Part shown: piece after piece, positions 48,185 to 59,494 of the stretch
Position numbering within the stretch: the stretch's first letter is position 1
Layout: every line of letters starts with the position of its first letter
From: Marsupella aquatica
Taxonomy: Eukaryota; Marchantiophyta
Direction: 5' to 3'
NCBI GenBank assembly: GCA_973895155.1
Contig: OZ316893.1
Location: 10,540,001-10,604,000 of the forward strand
DNA: 64,000 nucleotides
Notes under the pieces: generated by a model
What the model was told of the DNA's origin: nothing
Databases searched by the model: none
The model's input: only the letters and a program-made list of their open reading frames with translations
Made by a program: the position numbers and the translations under genes

Positions 48185-50470
48185 TTACTGCCATGCCGAA
48201 ACACCCATGAGAGGCATGCCGTGCCATCCAAGAGCAAGGTACCCACATTCACTAGGAGACAGTGTGTACCCGCTCGAGTAATAGAGATTGAGCAACAGCT
48301 GGGCCTGACTGCCTGCCCGGTTGCTCAAAGGCACGTTGCCGAAGTGGGCGGATTGCATCTTTTTGTGCCAATATTTCATGGTCTCGTGCCCATCCACCCT
48401 GGCCGGACCTTCGCAACCAATTATATTTCTAATTTTCTGAGCAGCGAAAATCTCTTCCATCTTCATCCTCGAAGGTGAGTCAGGAGGCAGAGAGGCATCG
48501 AAGGCGTCGAACACCGCTGAATAGTACCTTAAGCACTCGACAAAACGAGTGAGGAAAGAATTACTGTTATGATTTCCGTCATTCTCCGCAAACGCCAGCA
48601 CCTTCGGATTGAGCAGCCGCAGATCACCTAGAAGCCTGTCAATAGCGTTGGGGGATTTATTGAGAATCCGGTGAAATTGAACAAAGCTATTCACCACAAG
48701 CACCTCGCCGCGCCGCGTTTCCACCATGCTAGCTTCGAAATCCTCCAAGTCACAAAGGATTGGACAGAACTCGAACGGGACTCGCAGGTTCCTCGCACAC
48801 TCGTGCAACTTCTCACCGGTTTCCTTCAAATCGGTCGCGTCAGACCCTATTGCTGATAACCGAAGCTTTGGGACTTCTCCACCTCGCAACGCAAGAGCCT
48901 GGAGGAAGGCAGGCCATTGCATACCATGGAATATGCTAAGTTCAAGCACATGAATGCTATTATCCTTCTCCACCGCATCGAGAAGAATCTGGTTGCAGGT
49001 GAGATGGCCGAACTTCCCGATAGGGATACAATCGTAATACACGCTGAAAGCCTCTAAGGTCTCGGCCTGTGGTAAAGTTTTGTCCCCATCCAGACCCAGA
49101 AATCTAGGTAATCCACTCTCCTTCTTCAACCGCGCAGTGAGAGCCTGCTCGAAGTAGGCAGCCAGGCGCTGCATCGGGTTTCCGTCGGCGAGGACATGAT
49201 CCCTGAGACGCACCAATATCACTTCAGCTTCGCGCAACTTGTTCTCTGCGACTGCTTCCGCGCAGGCCAGAAGGTAATGCACAAGTTGTAAACCTGTAGC
49301 GGGGACAGAGGTTCCGGTGCTCATCTGCTCGGAGAGTTGACTCGTATGGGCAGGGAATCGCGAGTTCTGTAGCTGTAGGAGAGAAAGGGGAGCTGCTGGG
49401 CTACTGCTGGGACCAAACCCGGTGGTTTGGGGTGAGCAACGAAAGTTCTGCTCTGAAGGAATGATATTGAATCCTCCTCCGAGGCTCGGAGGACTCATCC
49501 TCACCGGCTTGTGCTGGGGCTTCTTCAAGGCCAGTTGCTGCTGTTGCTGCTGCTTCATGGCCCTCTGCTGGTGCTGCTGCGAAGAGGAAGGGCTCCCGAC
49601 TTTCAAGTTCCCATTGATTCCTAGCTTACTCGTTGGAGACACGCCATGTCCTCGCCCTACATCCACATAAAAGTTGTTGCTCATCACTGACTCGGAAGGG
49701 CTGGTAAAACCCATTGTCGCGTTATCCGAGCCCGTATCCATGGAAGAGGCTTCATACATCATGTCGTGAAAGTCCCTAATCAAGACGGGAGGGTGGTTGG
49801 AACGGATACCCTCATCCATCATAAGGTTCCTCGTGTGCTGATGGGACACAACTGGGCCAGCCTCTAGCCCAGTGAGACCCACGGATCCATGACTGCCATA
49901 AACGGAATGCTGCGGTGCACTTGCCTGTGAGACAAGATCATTGAACAGGAAAGGGTCCAAATCCAAATCTTGGTGGTGCTGCGAAGGCAAGTCGAAGTTC
50001 TTCAACAAACCGTCAATCTTCAGCATGCCGTCAATCTCTTCCAATGCTCCCCCACCATTCCCGCCATGCAGCTGCTGCTGTTGTTGCTGGACAGGAGGCT
50101 GATTGCTGTAACGGTGGGACACTTCATGATGAGGCATATAGGAACTGCTCACTCCCCCACTGACATGATATGTGCCTTGGGAGCTTACCAGTGTTGGAGG
50201 AGGGCCGTAATAATCGAACTCTGCAGAACTTACCAGAGGCTCCACCTTCGGGGTGTGGTAATTGTCACCCAAATCGAAAGGGTTTTGGGAGGCGTGATTG
50301 GGAAAGAAATACTGCGGGTAAGGATCTGACGTCATGTAAGAAGACGAGCAGATCTCACTGCTAGGATCCATAGTTCTCGGCCCATTAGTCCACTCCATCA
50401 GATGAGGTGAAACACTGTTGTGCTGGTTCGAGAAATACATGTTCGGGTCCGGCTCCCCCACAACAGCCAT
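48185..50470 (-). CDS. GRAS-family transcriptional regulator
   Basis: An intronless 761-residue frame, as is usual for GRAS genes. The start is ATG at 50470-50468, with an in-frame TAG upstream of it and no earlier ATG. The N-terminal half is low complexity, with Gln runs at residues 128-133 and 307-312, Ser/Pro-rich stretches and an acidic helix (GMLKIDGLLKNF). From about residue 394 to the end is a full GRAS domain: LHR I (LQLVHYLLACAEAV), the VHIID-region variant IHVLELSIFHGMQWPAFLQAL (506-526), LHR II and PFYRE-like parts (VLAFAENDGNHNS), RVER-like ARVDGHE (690-696), and a C-terminal SAW motif (GWHGMPLMGVSAWQ). GRAS proteins act in the nucleus through protein partners. Features of SCL3-like and SCL4/7-like groups are mixed, and there is no DELLA motif, so I leave the subfamily open. 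No miR171 site was recognised. Confidence 0.97.
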   Translation of the reverse strand: MAVVGEPDPNMYFSNQHNSVSPHLMEWTNGPRTMDPSSEICSSSYMTSDPYPQYFFPNHASQNPFDLGDNYHTPKVEPLVSSAEFDYYGPPPTLVSSQGTYHVSGGVSSSYMPHHEVSHRYSNQPPVQQQQQQLHGGNGGGALEEIDGMLKIDGLLKNFDLPSQHHQDLDLDPFLFNDLVSQASAPQHSVYGSHGSVGLTGLEAGPVVSHQHTRNLMMDEGIRSNHPPVLIRDFHDMMYEASSMDTGSDNATMGFTSPSESVMSNNFYVDVGRGHGVSPTSKLGINGNLKVGSPSSSQQHQQRAMKQQQQQQLALKKPQHKPVRMSPPSLGGGFNIIPSEQNFRCSPQTTGFGPSSSPAAPLSLLQLQNSRFPAHTSQLSEQMSTGTSVPATGLQLVHYLLACAEAVAENKLREAEVILVRLRDHVLADGNPMQRLAAYFEQALTARLKKESGLPRFLGLDGDKTLPQAETLEAFSVYYDCIPIGKFGHLTCNQILLDAVEKDNSIHVLELSIFHGMQWPAFLQALALRGGEVPKLRLSAIGSDATDLKETGEKLHECARNLRVPFEFCPILCDLEDFEASMVETRRGEVLVVNSFVQFHRILNKSPNAIDRLLGDLRLLNPKVLAFAENDGNHNSNSFLTRFVECLRYYSAVFDAFDASLPPDSPSRMKMEEIFAAQKIRNIIGCEGPARVDGHETMKYWHKKMQSAHFGNVPLSNRAGSQAQLLLNLYYSSGYTLSPSECGYLALGWHGMPLMGVSAWQ

Positions 50471-52400
50471 TGAAGGGTCACTGCCGTCCTCGGTATGCCT
50501 GATATGCGCCACGAGGGCCTAACCTGAATATCCCTTCTTTAAGGTGGCGAACCTGGGTACTTGAACCTCACTCTTTGGTACTTAAATCGCTTTACTTTCA
50601 ACTCCCGCAGGCAACCCCGATCGCTGCACACCTTGAACAAAACCTTCCCCAGCCTGGTCAATCGATATCACTCCCCCGTCTGAGCATGAAAGCCTCGTTG
50701 TCCTCCCCCAAGAACGGTGGGAGACTGACCACTGGCAGCTGTGCCTGGAACCGCGCTACGTAGATGAGAATTTCCGAGAGGAAAATGGAGAACCTCTACC
50801 AGGCACAAGACTGAGAGGAGGGATGGTTCCTGGCGAGATTAAGCCAAGTGAAACTAACAACAATGATACACAATGCTTTCAACGGACAAGCGGATACGAA
50901 GGTAGACAGCAAGAGCCCGGAGAGTGTTGCAATAGTGAGATGAAGGCAGGACGACAAACAGAACAAGCAATCAAGAGTGATAACAAACTATGTACTGGGA
51001 GCACAGACGTACGATAAACGAGGCGAAAGTGGAAAGAAAGGTACGTCAAGCAAGTGGAAGCTGTGCTTGCTAAGGGCACTGTGAGAACATGTCTGCCTGC
51101 CTAAGGGATCCGGACAACGACAAAGATGTCCACAACCTTCAGATTTCGTTTCGTTAGCGCACTGGTTGCCAAAAAATTAGATTGGCATTATATTGCCCTC
51201 GTACTAGTGGCACTGATGAAACTTCCGAGTCCGTACCTCAACATAGCCTTCCGTGAGTTCCGTCAATGAAAGCCCACTCCGTGCTAAGGCACACCGCAGG
51301 CCATTCGGAGGTTGGTGAGCTCCAATGGAAACTGTAGAGTAGTACTACCACTACCGCGACGCCTCAACTACATCACCTATCACTCCGTCCAACCTATCAG
51401 GGTAATCCCCGCTCCAACAAAGAGATACACCGCTCTCTTCCCCTACTGCACATGTATCTTCTCACATCTCCGCTCCATCCCTCGCATTAGACTCCGGCAC
51501 TGGCAACACGACAAGCTACACATCTACCAATCTACCAGATCTCGTCCACACTTCCAACTCGAGTGCTTTTATCTCCAACCCACAAATCTTATGCCAGCTC
51601 TCGACTCCCGTAGCTTATTAGTTCCTCCTGCAACCCCTCAGTTCTTGCAGAAGCCGCAATTAGTTCCGGCAGCAGCACCAGACGCCCCACCCTCTGCAGG
51701 CCCTGCAGCAGTATTAGCAGTGAGTAGTACTTCTATGAGTTGTGCGTGTCAGTCAGTCGTCTCTACCATCGCACAGATTTGATGCCCATCACCTCCACCT
51801 CCACTCACCTCCGCATCGCCTCTCTTTCTCTCTCTCTTCTCTCTTGAGTCACTCCTTCCTGCTCCTTCCTCCCCACATCAACGTTGTTTCCCGCCTGCCT
51901 CGTCTCCCTCCTCCTCCTTCCCTTCCTCTCTCTCCTCTCAGCCTCTCTACTCCCACTCTCCCACCCATTCACTCTCTAGACCTGCTATCTCCCATCAGCT
52001 CCGCTCTCACTCTCCTCCGCTCACACGTCGAGACGATGAAAGGCCGACCGAGCTGAGTCGCTGCCCACCTTAATGTAGGCGAAGCTATGGACGGTACTCC
52101 AGTCCACTGTGCAGGCGGACCTGCCGCTGCCCTGCTGCTGCTTTGCTGCTGCCGTCGCCTCCCACTCTCCTCTCCAGACTCTCCTCTCCTCTCTCCTCTC
52201 CTCTCCTCTCCGCACGAGCACACATTGGACCAGACCCCACACCGCCCAGCCAGCTAGCGAGCCATTCCTTCCTTCCATTCCTCCACGCAAATCCAGCCGT
52301 CCATCGCTCACTCATTTCGCTCACCCCGTCGATTACGATCACCGTACCAGGTACATTTGTTCCCCAGCCCCCTAATCACATACATTTACCGCTTCCCTCG
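50471..52400 (-). promoter_or_regulatory. GRAS gene upstream region with GA-rich tract
   Basis: From about 51790 to 52330 the plus strand is strongly pyrimidine-rich (repeated tctcctctcc), so the GRAS sense strand is GA-rich. Such tracts are common in promoters and leaders of plant developmental regulators and can bind BBR/BPC factors. That role is inferred here. The apparent frames in this stretch are composition artefacts. Leader length and transcription start are unknown. Confidence 0.5.
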
Positions 52401-52737
52401 TTCGCCCTTGTCATGCTGTCAGAAGATTTGGCACGATTTATTACTGCAATTACTGAATTCTGGGTTTCGAAATCGGGTGCCTTGAGTTTTTGGTTTACTG
52501 GGACAATAGAATAAGACGTCAAGCAAAAACTCTCCACATAAGTAGAGATGCTACCAGGCAATTTGAATGTTTATTTTTTCCTCCGAAGATAATTCATTTT
52601 CATCTTCAAATAAACTCCACACAAAGTACAAATGCAGGCCCCCAAGTGACGCAACCAGGCAGTTTGAATTTATAGAAACTGTCGTGGGGAAATAAGAAAG
52701 TAACCAAGTCCGAGTGAGAGGGCTATATCACAACATT

Positions 52738-53115
52738 AGGGTGTCTTTACAAGACATGGGCCCCCATTGTCTTCCTTTTATTCTCTCTAAAATCAAATCT
52801 GGACCATGTGACGAGTAGAAACCGCTATAACTGGCTCTTTACAAGAAAGCAGGGCCCATTAAGGTATGATGTATACTTATTTTACATGGCAAGAAGTGGG
52901 CCCAAGGGAATGCTGATGTAGAGTTATTTTGTCGAGAATGTTAGACAACCTCCAGATGTGGTCCAAACATTTCCCAACTTTGGCTCCTTCATTTGCGAGG
53001 GATTTGCATTTATTGAAATTCATCCCATAAGATCTTTGACTTGGAGTTTAGATAAAAATGGCACTCCAATTTGGTTTGGTGAAACAAGTCACAAGTGCCA
53101 AAAGGCACCCTTGGT
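52738..53115. mobile_element. Truncated relative of MITE family I (copy C)
   Basis: The left end gggtgtctttacaagacatg and the following text (ctctctaaaatcaaatct...gagtagaaaccgct) parallel the left parts of copies A and B, and a block near 53060 (cactccaatttggtttggtg) matches their interior. No matching right end was found. Confidence 0.55.
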
Positions 53116-55749
53116 TTCCTTGAAAACATTAAAGAAATTACACAACCAAAAGGATGTCCCACAAGGTTGAACTGGAATACTAGTGAGTCTCGTAGGAGGG
53201 CGGAAGAGATTTTGGCCTTCATCAGAGGGAGCTTTCAGTTTCTATAGTTTTCCACCATCCTCATTTGCAATTTCATTTATAGAGATCTTGTTGGCATTCC
53301 TGATTATGCAAATTCATACTCTCGAGATTTAGGTTTGTATGCCCAATCCTGCAACTTTGTTTTGGATATATTTTAAGGGACCAGAAGAACCCGTCACCAT
53401 ATGTCTCTGGGCTTTGAGGTTTTATGTGCTGCAAACAAGTCTTGGAATATCTGGGTAGGAGAGAAAATCTTGGGCCCAATTCTAGTGGCTCAGCACCAGG
53501 TCTTCCACCATTTGCTAACAATGCAATTGTTCATGGGATCCATCCCCTCTGCCGCCCATTATTGTCTTCTACATTCTTTTGTGTTCATATTCACATTAAA
53601 CACAAATGGTGTGACAAATACACTTCCCCGTGGGTCTTCACCGTAACTCTATCCAAAGGGAATTTGTTAAAGAAGGACAGTCACTTTTGACACAAACCAT
53701 CAAGATTCGAACAAGACAAAGACTTGGGACTTTCAGCTCAGCTATCTGTTCCCACTCTCAATCCCATTGTCCATTCCCATCAATACTTCCATAGAGAAAA
53801 TCAAAGTCAGTTGACATTTGGACAAAGCCACCCCTTCACTTATATCATTAGTGCGTCTCAAAGCTGCACCTGACTGGAAGTTACAGATTTATGGCTCATC
53901 CCATAACTCTGATTCTGGGACCCAGGTAAAGACAAGTTTTATGGGAGTTTCATAACTCTGGAGTTGTAGGAAAACATTATCCTTGTATTGTTAAGCTTTG
54001 AGACACCCCATTATATCATCTAACAAGAGGACAAGTGAAATGCAATAGAGAAACACCCCAAGCCACATAGTGATAAGGAGGAGTGCCACCGTGTCTAGTG
54101 TATATAATCTCATTATCTCTAATTCCCAGTTCCATTAGCCTGCCACTATATAATCATTGACAATACATCCCACCTACACAGAATGCTGAGTTTTTGTCAT
54201 GAGAATTAGATTTCTGATTTGCTTCACGAGGGTTTGTTCCATTTTTGTAACCCATTTCAAATGTGGAGTAAGCCTCTTTAATTTTTTTGTGATTTTAAAT
54301 TACAAACCTTAGATTGTAGTATGTAGATTGTTACCTAGTTGATAACATAGTGACCTCTGACTCAAACATTAAAATTACCACAATTTAAGATATATCCCAG
54401 CCACTGAACTTGAGATCTTCCATTCTAGAACGCAAGAGTGTTGACCATCGGGCTAGCCTATTAGTGTGTAAATAGTGGTCTAATTGCTCATTATAATGAG
54501 ATGTTTTTCCTTCGATTCCAACCCAGAGTGCACACCATTGTTCTAAGAGAACACGACTGTGACACGCTAACAACTTTCTCAGAACTAATACCCGTATAGC
54601 ATACATTTTATATTCTTCAATCATTATTAGTAATTATAATTCTCATGGGCACCGTTCACAGCAATAGGCCTTGCCTCTTGTCACTTTTCTTATTTAAATT
54701 GTCCTAATGATATCAAAGAGTGCAATCTCTTTAATATATACCACAGTGCCAGAACGAAAAAAACGAGGAACTGGGAGACAGGGTCCCCATTGCAAAGCAG
54801 CCCAATAAAGGGGGGAAGTAACAGGAAAAGGCCCCACTCTTTAAGAGTTTTTCTTATCACTCTTAACTAGAATTTATTTTTGAATTCACTACACCAAATA
54901 GATATCGCTTTACTTTGCTAGAGGATAAAATAATTGCGTCAAGCATGTTCAAGGATGGGCCAACTATACTATATCTAACTTTGGCACTTGCCCCCATTTC
55001 AAACCCATGGTAGGGTTGCAATCAAACATAAGAAAGCACAACCAAATTGTTGGCAACATCTATTTGTCCGGCTCATAGTCCCACTCCATTGACCTTGTTG
55101 CCTCCTTTGTGGCTTCCAGGTAACAAGCACCTATTGTGCATTAGTGCTTTAGCGATAGTTGTTAGCTAGCCCTTGTACTGCAGTGGACCTACTATGACTC
55201 CCCAATTTTAACAATCATCCTATTGCTTCTTCTTTTTTGCCCTTTCACCACATTATGCGGACAGGACAGGGCAGGGTGGTAGTCTGGTAGGGGTTGAGCA
55301 AGGCCCTTTGTATCTGTGCCTTGTGTTGTGTAGGTTTTCAAATCTGCCTCGCCAGCCTAAATCTTGCCATGGCTAGCATAGTCTCCTCCTCTCTTGAATG
55401 CCCTTATGTATAGTATACTACCCGGTGCCAGTTCATTGCACATTGTTGTTCAGAGTAATTGATGTTGAGCTCAAGTGTTCTCAGGGATAGTGGGATCTGC
55501 CGTTAGTCAGACTCTGCCATGATTCAGCAAGTAGTCTAGGAACTGGATTTCAAGGAGTGTTGCACACATCTCAATCACCCTAGAAATGGATCTTTTGTAT
55601 GTGTCTCTCTTGGTTTTTTCCTTTCCTCTATACATGACTGTTTGCACACTTCCCCGCCACAGAATGGAGTTATCCATGCTGTATTTAGACACAGTGAATA
55701 TTATTATCTTTTGTGTTACTATAACTACACATCAAAATATGACTTATAC
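53116..55749. other. Intergenic, no gene seen
   Basis: AT-rich sequence without recognisable protein motifs. It holds the second copy of the dispersed repeat (54738-54835) and, from about 55590, degenerate text also found beyond the other side of MULE-2. Confidence 0.55.
54738..54835. repeat. Dispersed repeat, copy 2
   Basis: ccacagtgcca, cattgcaaagcagcccaata, aaggggggaagtaa and aaaaggccccac match 33490-33605 in the same order. Confidence 0.65.
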
Positions 55750-55810
55750 AACATATGACATGACATCAATCCATAACCTGATAAACTTCATTGTTATTGT
55801 TATTTTTTAA
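55750..55810. repeat. 64-bp tandem unit split by MULE-2, left copy
   Basis: aacatatgacatgacatcaa...ttattttttaa. The same unit, complete, is at 60631-60694. The transposon lies exactly after the tattttttaa of this copy. Confidence 0.93.
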
Positions 55811-56196
55811 CAGCTTTTTATCAACCTGTCCCCTTAACTTGCCGAAATTCGTAAGCTGTCCCCCAAACGATTTTATTTACTTTCCTGCCCCCCATTTTGT
55901 ATACGAACTGGTATGTTAGAAGTATGGTGCTCCGGATGCCAGGTGGCAAGGCGTCATTGGCCCGGATGATTCTGGCTTGTACTCCTTCCCCCCTCCCTGC
56001 CGGGGCCCATTTTCCTGATGCAAGGACCCGGGAGGAGGCCAAACAGCCCCGCCACGAACCTCCGCTCCCCCCCTAATTTTCCGCTGCCCCTGCCCTCACA
56101 AGCCCCAACGTCCGTGGAGCCTGAGCCTGAGCTTACCCCTCGCGAACCCTGAGTGCTCGCGAACCCCCGGCCCCGTTTTTACAAAGGAAAAAATGC
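55811..56196 (+). repeat. Left terminal inverted repeat of MULE-2
   Basis: It matches the reverse complement of 60075-60617, apart from extra GC-rich units in the right copy. The outer 280 bases agree at well over 90%. The inner limit is near gtttttacaaaggaaaaaatg. Confidence 0.92.
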
Positions 56197-56585
56197 AGGG
56201 AATGTTGACACATTTGCCTCCCAACTTTTGGCAGCTCGCTCTCGACCTTTGATCAGCTGCAATGTTTGGCAGGCTTGCTATCTTGGTGCGCCCCTAGGGT
56301 TTAGACACAAAGTCACTGCGAAGTCGTAAGTGTTTGCAATCGTTTGCTCTCTCTTTCAACCCTGCAATCCTGCGGTTTGTTGATTGATGTTCCCGGTTGA
56401 TGTTTTTTTTTCAATGCTGGTAGCTGTTCGGCCTGCGTCTTAGTTTCCTGTAGCGCACCTGATCAAATGCTGGCCGAGGGTGACAATTAAGCCGTTGCTA
56501 GGTGGAGCACTATCAGTAGCACTTTCTTTCGACACGTTTCTGGATTCTATATTTTGGAAAGCTTCCAGGGAGAGACGTTGTGGCC

Positions 56586-57186
56586 ATGGCAAAGTGGGGC
56601 ATTGTTTTCAACACATTTGCAATATGCATTTGGCTAGCTGTTAGATTGCTTGCCTCAATTTTTTCGTTTCATCTCAAACTTGTTGGACAGTGCCACAGAT
56701 TATCTGCATGCTTGTGTGAATCGTTATGAGCACATACATACATTACCCAATCCTACACCTTCTGCACCTGAAATGCCTCCAGATTTCATGAGTGAGCACG
56801 GGAAAGGACCTGTGGATATTTGTGACAGGATGAAGGTCGAGGTTGGAGCCCCTGAAGCAGTACCTTTGGCAATAGTAGCAGCAGCTGTTTGTGGCAAAGT
56901 AGGAGAACCAAGGACAGTTTCAGCTGGGATGGGCACTGGTTTGCCGGTGGAGTATGTGAATGGTCCAAAAACAGTGTGGAAAGCAGGGCAAAAGAGAAAA
57001 TTCTACGCTGTTGTTCGTGGATTTCAGCCAGGAATTTATGAGACATGGGATGAATGTAATCAGCAAGTCTGGGGATTTAGTGATTGTAAATTCAAATCGT
57101 TTAAGACTAGGGCAGAGGCTGTAGAGTACATGCACAATGGATTGAGGGCACGAGGTACATGGGGAATGCCCCATACTGCAGCATAA
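56586..57186 (+). CDS. MULE-2 second gene: RNase H1-like hybrid-binding (viroplasmin) domain protein
   Basis: The main frame ends at TAA 57184-57186. Its domain (56998-57132) reads KFYAVVRGFQPGIYETWDEC, QQVWGF and then FKSFKTRAEAVEYM, a good match to the RNase H1 N-terminal/caulimovirus viroplasmin fold, with the Tyr, Trp and Phe positions that contact hybrid in RNase H1. Upstream is a Pro-rich linker and a helix (ISNLLDSATDYLHACV). The first ATG in this frame is 56773, giving 137 residues. An ATG at 56586 in another frame encodes a hydrophobic start (FNTFAICIWLAVRLLA) that parallels the start of the MULE-1 copy (FNAIWGICTQLLIRCV). The two frames meet at a run of six T near 56658, so a one-base slip there is the likely break, or an unseen intron joins them. 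No RNase H catalytic domain is present. Confidence 0.8.
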
Positions 57187-57641
57187 GTAGATTGACCAAT
57201 ACTTCACTTTCCCAGTATCATTCAGGCAACTTTGACCTTTCATGCACATTGAGTTTCCATGCAATAAAAATACCAATTTGCACAAACAATTTGCACAAAC
57301 AATCATGAGTCTGTGAGACTGTTTGAACAATACTGTGTAACATGGCCTCATTTCATTCCACATATCTCTTATTGGAATTTATGAAATTTATTGCAAATAG
57401 TTTACAAAAAAGCCTGTATACAGGTGCTAGACTATTACAAAAAGTGGTGGTGTGCTCTTCCAAGCTCACACATTCTGTGAACAAAATTGGCCTACAGGTT
57501 TCATCTCTGTGATTCTACTGTCTCAAGCAATTGAGAGAAGGTCCCAATGTCCAAGCTTTCCTGACTACTATCAGTGTTGTTCATGTCCATGTTGTCTTGG
57601 CTCTTCTCAGCATTTTGTCGAAGGGCTTCTCTTGCTGCTGA

Positions 57642-59494
57642 TCATTCTGGGCAGCTCCTCTTGTCATGGCCTCGTTCAGCACACACACCACACTTCCTGG
57701 GCAATCTACACACTTCCTCACCTTGAAATTGCATCCTTAGTCGCTCTGTGGGACGTCCTTTCCTACGCTTCTTCAACGGTGGTCCACAATGGGGGTCTGG
57801 CAGCAATTCGGTCCTCAATAATGCGGGGAGATGAGCCATATATGTCGCCCGGAATGTGTCAGTTGTCTACAATGGGGAAACATAATCATAATGCCTTAAA
57901 CACAATCTGGTCAAGGCCCGCCATGCATGCACACAAGGTAACAAAGTGTCCTGGAAATCGCCACAACTGCAAAACCACTCAGGTTCAAACTGCACAAGAT
58001 ACTGATTGTTTTTATCATCAGTTATCCGAACCTCAATTGCATTGGAAGGGTGGGCAGTCAGGTGAGTGGCTGCCTCTTCAATGTCCCTCAAATATGTCAT
58101 AATGTTTGGTGGGAATGGAGTTGTGACACTGGTAGCCAATTCCCGCTTTTCAAAATATTTGACCATGATATAATCCCAAATCTGAGAAGACATATTCAAT
58201 GTTACCTCCTGTCGTTGGGGTTTGAAAGCACGATTACTGCTTTCAGCTTGCTGTGAAGTTTCATGGCCCCACCTGGCACAAACCATTGTTCAATGCTCAC
58301 AATTTCAGATCACAAAAACATCCAGCATCTCTGAGCAACAAAACATGGTCTAGAAACAAAACAATTATAGCAATTGAAAATGACTTGCCTTCGACCAGGG
58401 AAGAATGCTCTTGAATAATATTTAGGATCTGCTGTTCTCTGAATGTACTGAGCAGCAGCAGGGTTTTTAGCCTCGATCTTCTCCAATCTAAGACTGAACT
58501 TTGTTGGAGTCATTGCATAAGGCAAGGACTCAAACAACTTCCTGATTTCTTTTCCGTAGTGTTTATGCACATTCTTTGCTAGGTGCCATGTGCAATATGC
58601 AGGATATGCATGAGGAAAAATTCGTGGCACCCCATCAGTCAACCCCTTCTCCCTGTCTGAAATAAACACAGTGCCTATCTTGCTCAAGTCGGGAATGGAA
58701 TCTCGTAACAAATTCAGGAAAAACATCCAGTTCTCTTCATTTTCTGATGGCACCCAACTGTAAGCAAGAATAATCACAGTGTTGTTGGCATCGAGTGTGG
58801 TGGCCAAAAGTAAAACTCCAGGATACATACACCGTGTATGGGTGCCATCCAAGGCCACCATGGGCCTGCAATGACGATATGCTTCCTTGGAAGCCGAAGG
58901 GCAAACAAACAACATATCCAATTGACCACCAGGAGCCCTGTACTTAGCAAATGCCCCTGGGTCACGTTCAAGGATATGGTGGCAATGGGCAGGGATGAAC
59001 TTGAATGACTCTGTCTGGTCTCCATCTAATCGTTTTAAACACCTTTGCTTTGCAACATATGCAGTGTGGTATTTTATATCTGGATGGACTAATGCTTGGG
59101 CTGAGTCCCTCAAGAATGAGGGTCTGGTTTGGCGATTCTTACCGATAATATCCATTATGCGGTCAGCAAGCCTGTCTGAATTGGAATGCATCCTGCGGTG
59201 GTAGTGATCTGCAGCTTCACATGAGTGGTGCAAGTTGGCTACTGTTATGGTTATAGTTTCGGTTCTAGACTTCTTTGTTGCCCTCAGCCACCAGGGGCAC
59301 TGCCTTTCATTGGTGTCCTCATTCATTCGACATCTTACCTTCCACTTTGTATGGTCCTTCTTTTGGGTGACAAGAACTCTCTCAGTTTTTACTCCCTCAT
59401 CCACAATGACTTTCTTCAAGTCCTCCCAGTTCTCAAATGTTGTCCCGACTTGCAACTTGATAGGTGTTTGTGGATCCATAATACCTACAAACAT
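57642..59494 (-). CDS. MULE-2 transposase (MURA type) with one internal stop
   Basis: Two exons, 59494-58389 and 58272-57642, joined in frame by an intron with a GC donor (CGAAG/gcaagt) and a GT-rich acceptor (gtgccag). A later Met, at 59479, is the alternative start. In the 578-codon product the N-terminal MuDR-type region is followed by the catalytic Asp216 (VALDGTHT), Asp280 (FISDREKGL), the C..H pair at 301/304 (CTWH) and Glu379 (TSQQAESSN). A SWIM finger (CSCGDFQ...LPCVHAW) comes next, and a C-terminal CCHC knuckle (CGVCAERGHDKRSC). One TAG at 57867-57869 interrupts the frame just after HYDYVSPL, where the MULE-1 copy has Phe then Tyr. The product as written keeps DDE and SWIM but loses the knuckle. 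Everything else is open, so the element may have been autonomous until recently. Confidence 0.94.

Noticed and set aside
51312-52514. Several long overlapping frames upstream of the GRAS gene
   Set aside because: They are produced by the pyrimidine-rich tract, which has few stop codons. The translations are low-complexity Ser/Leu/Pro or Arg/Glu.
56650-57186. A domesticated caulimovirus P6 or an endogenous virus copy
   Set aside because: Only the short N-terminal-type hybrid-binding fold is present, within intact transposon ends. No other caulimovirus genes (movement, coat, reverse transcriptase) are nearby.
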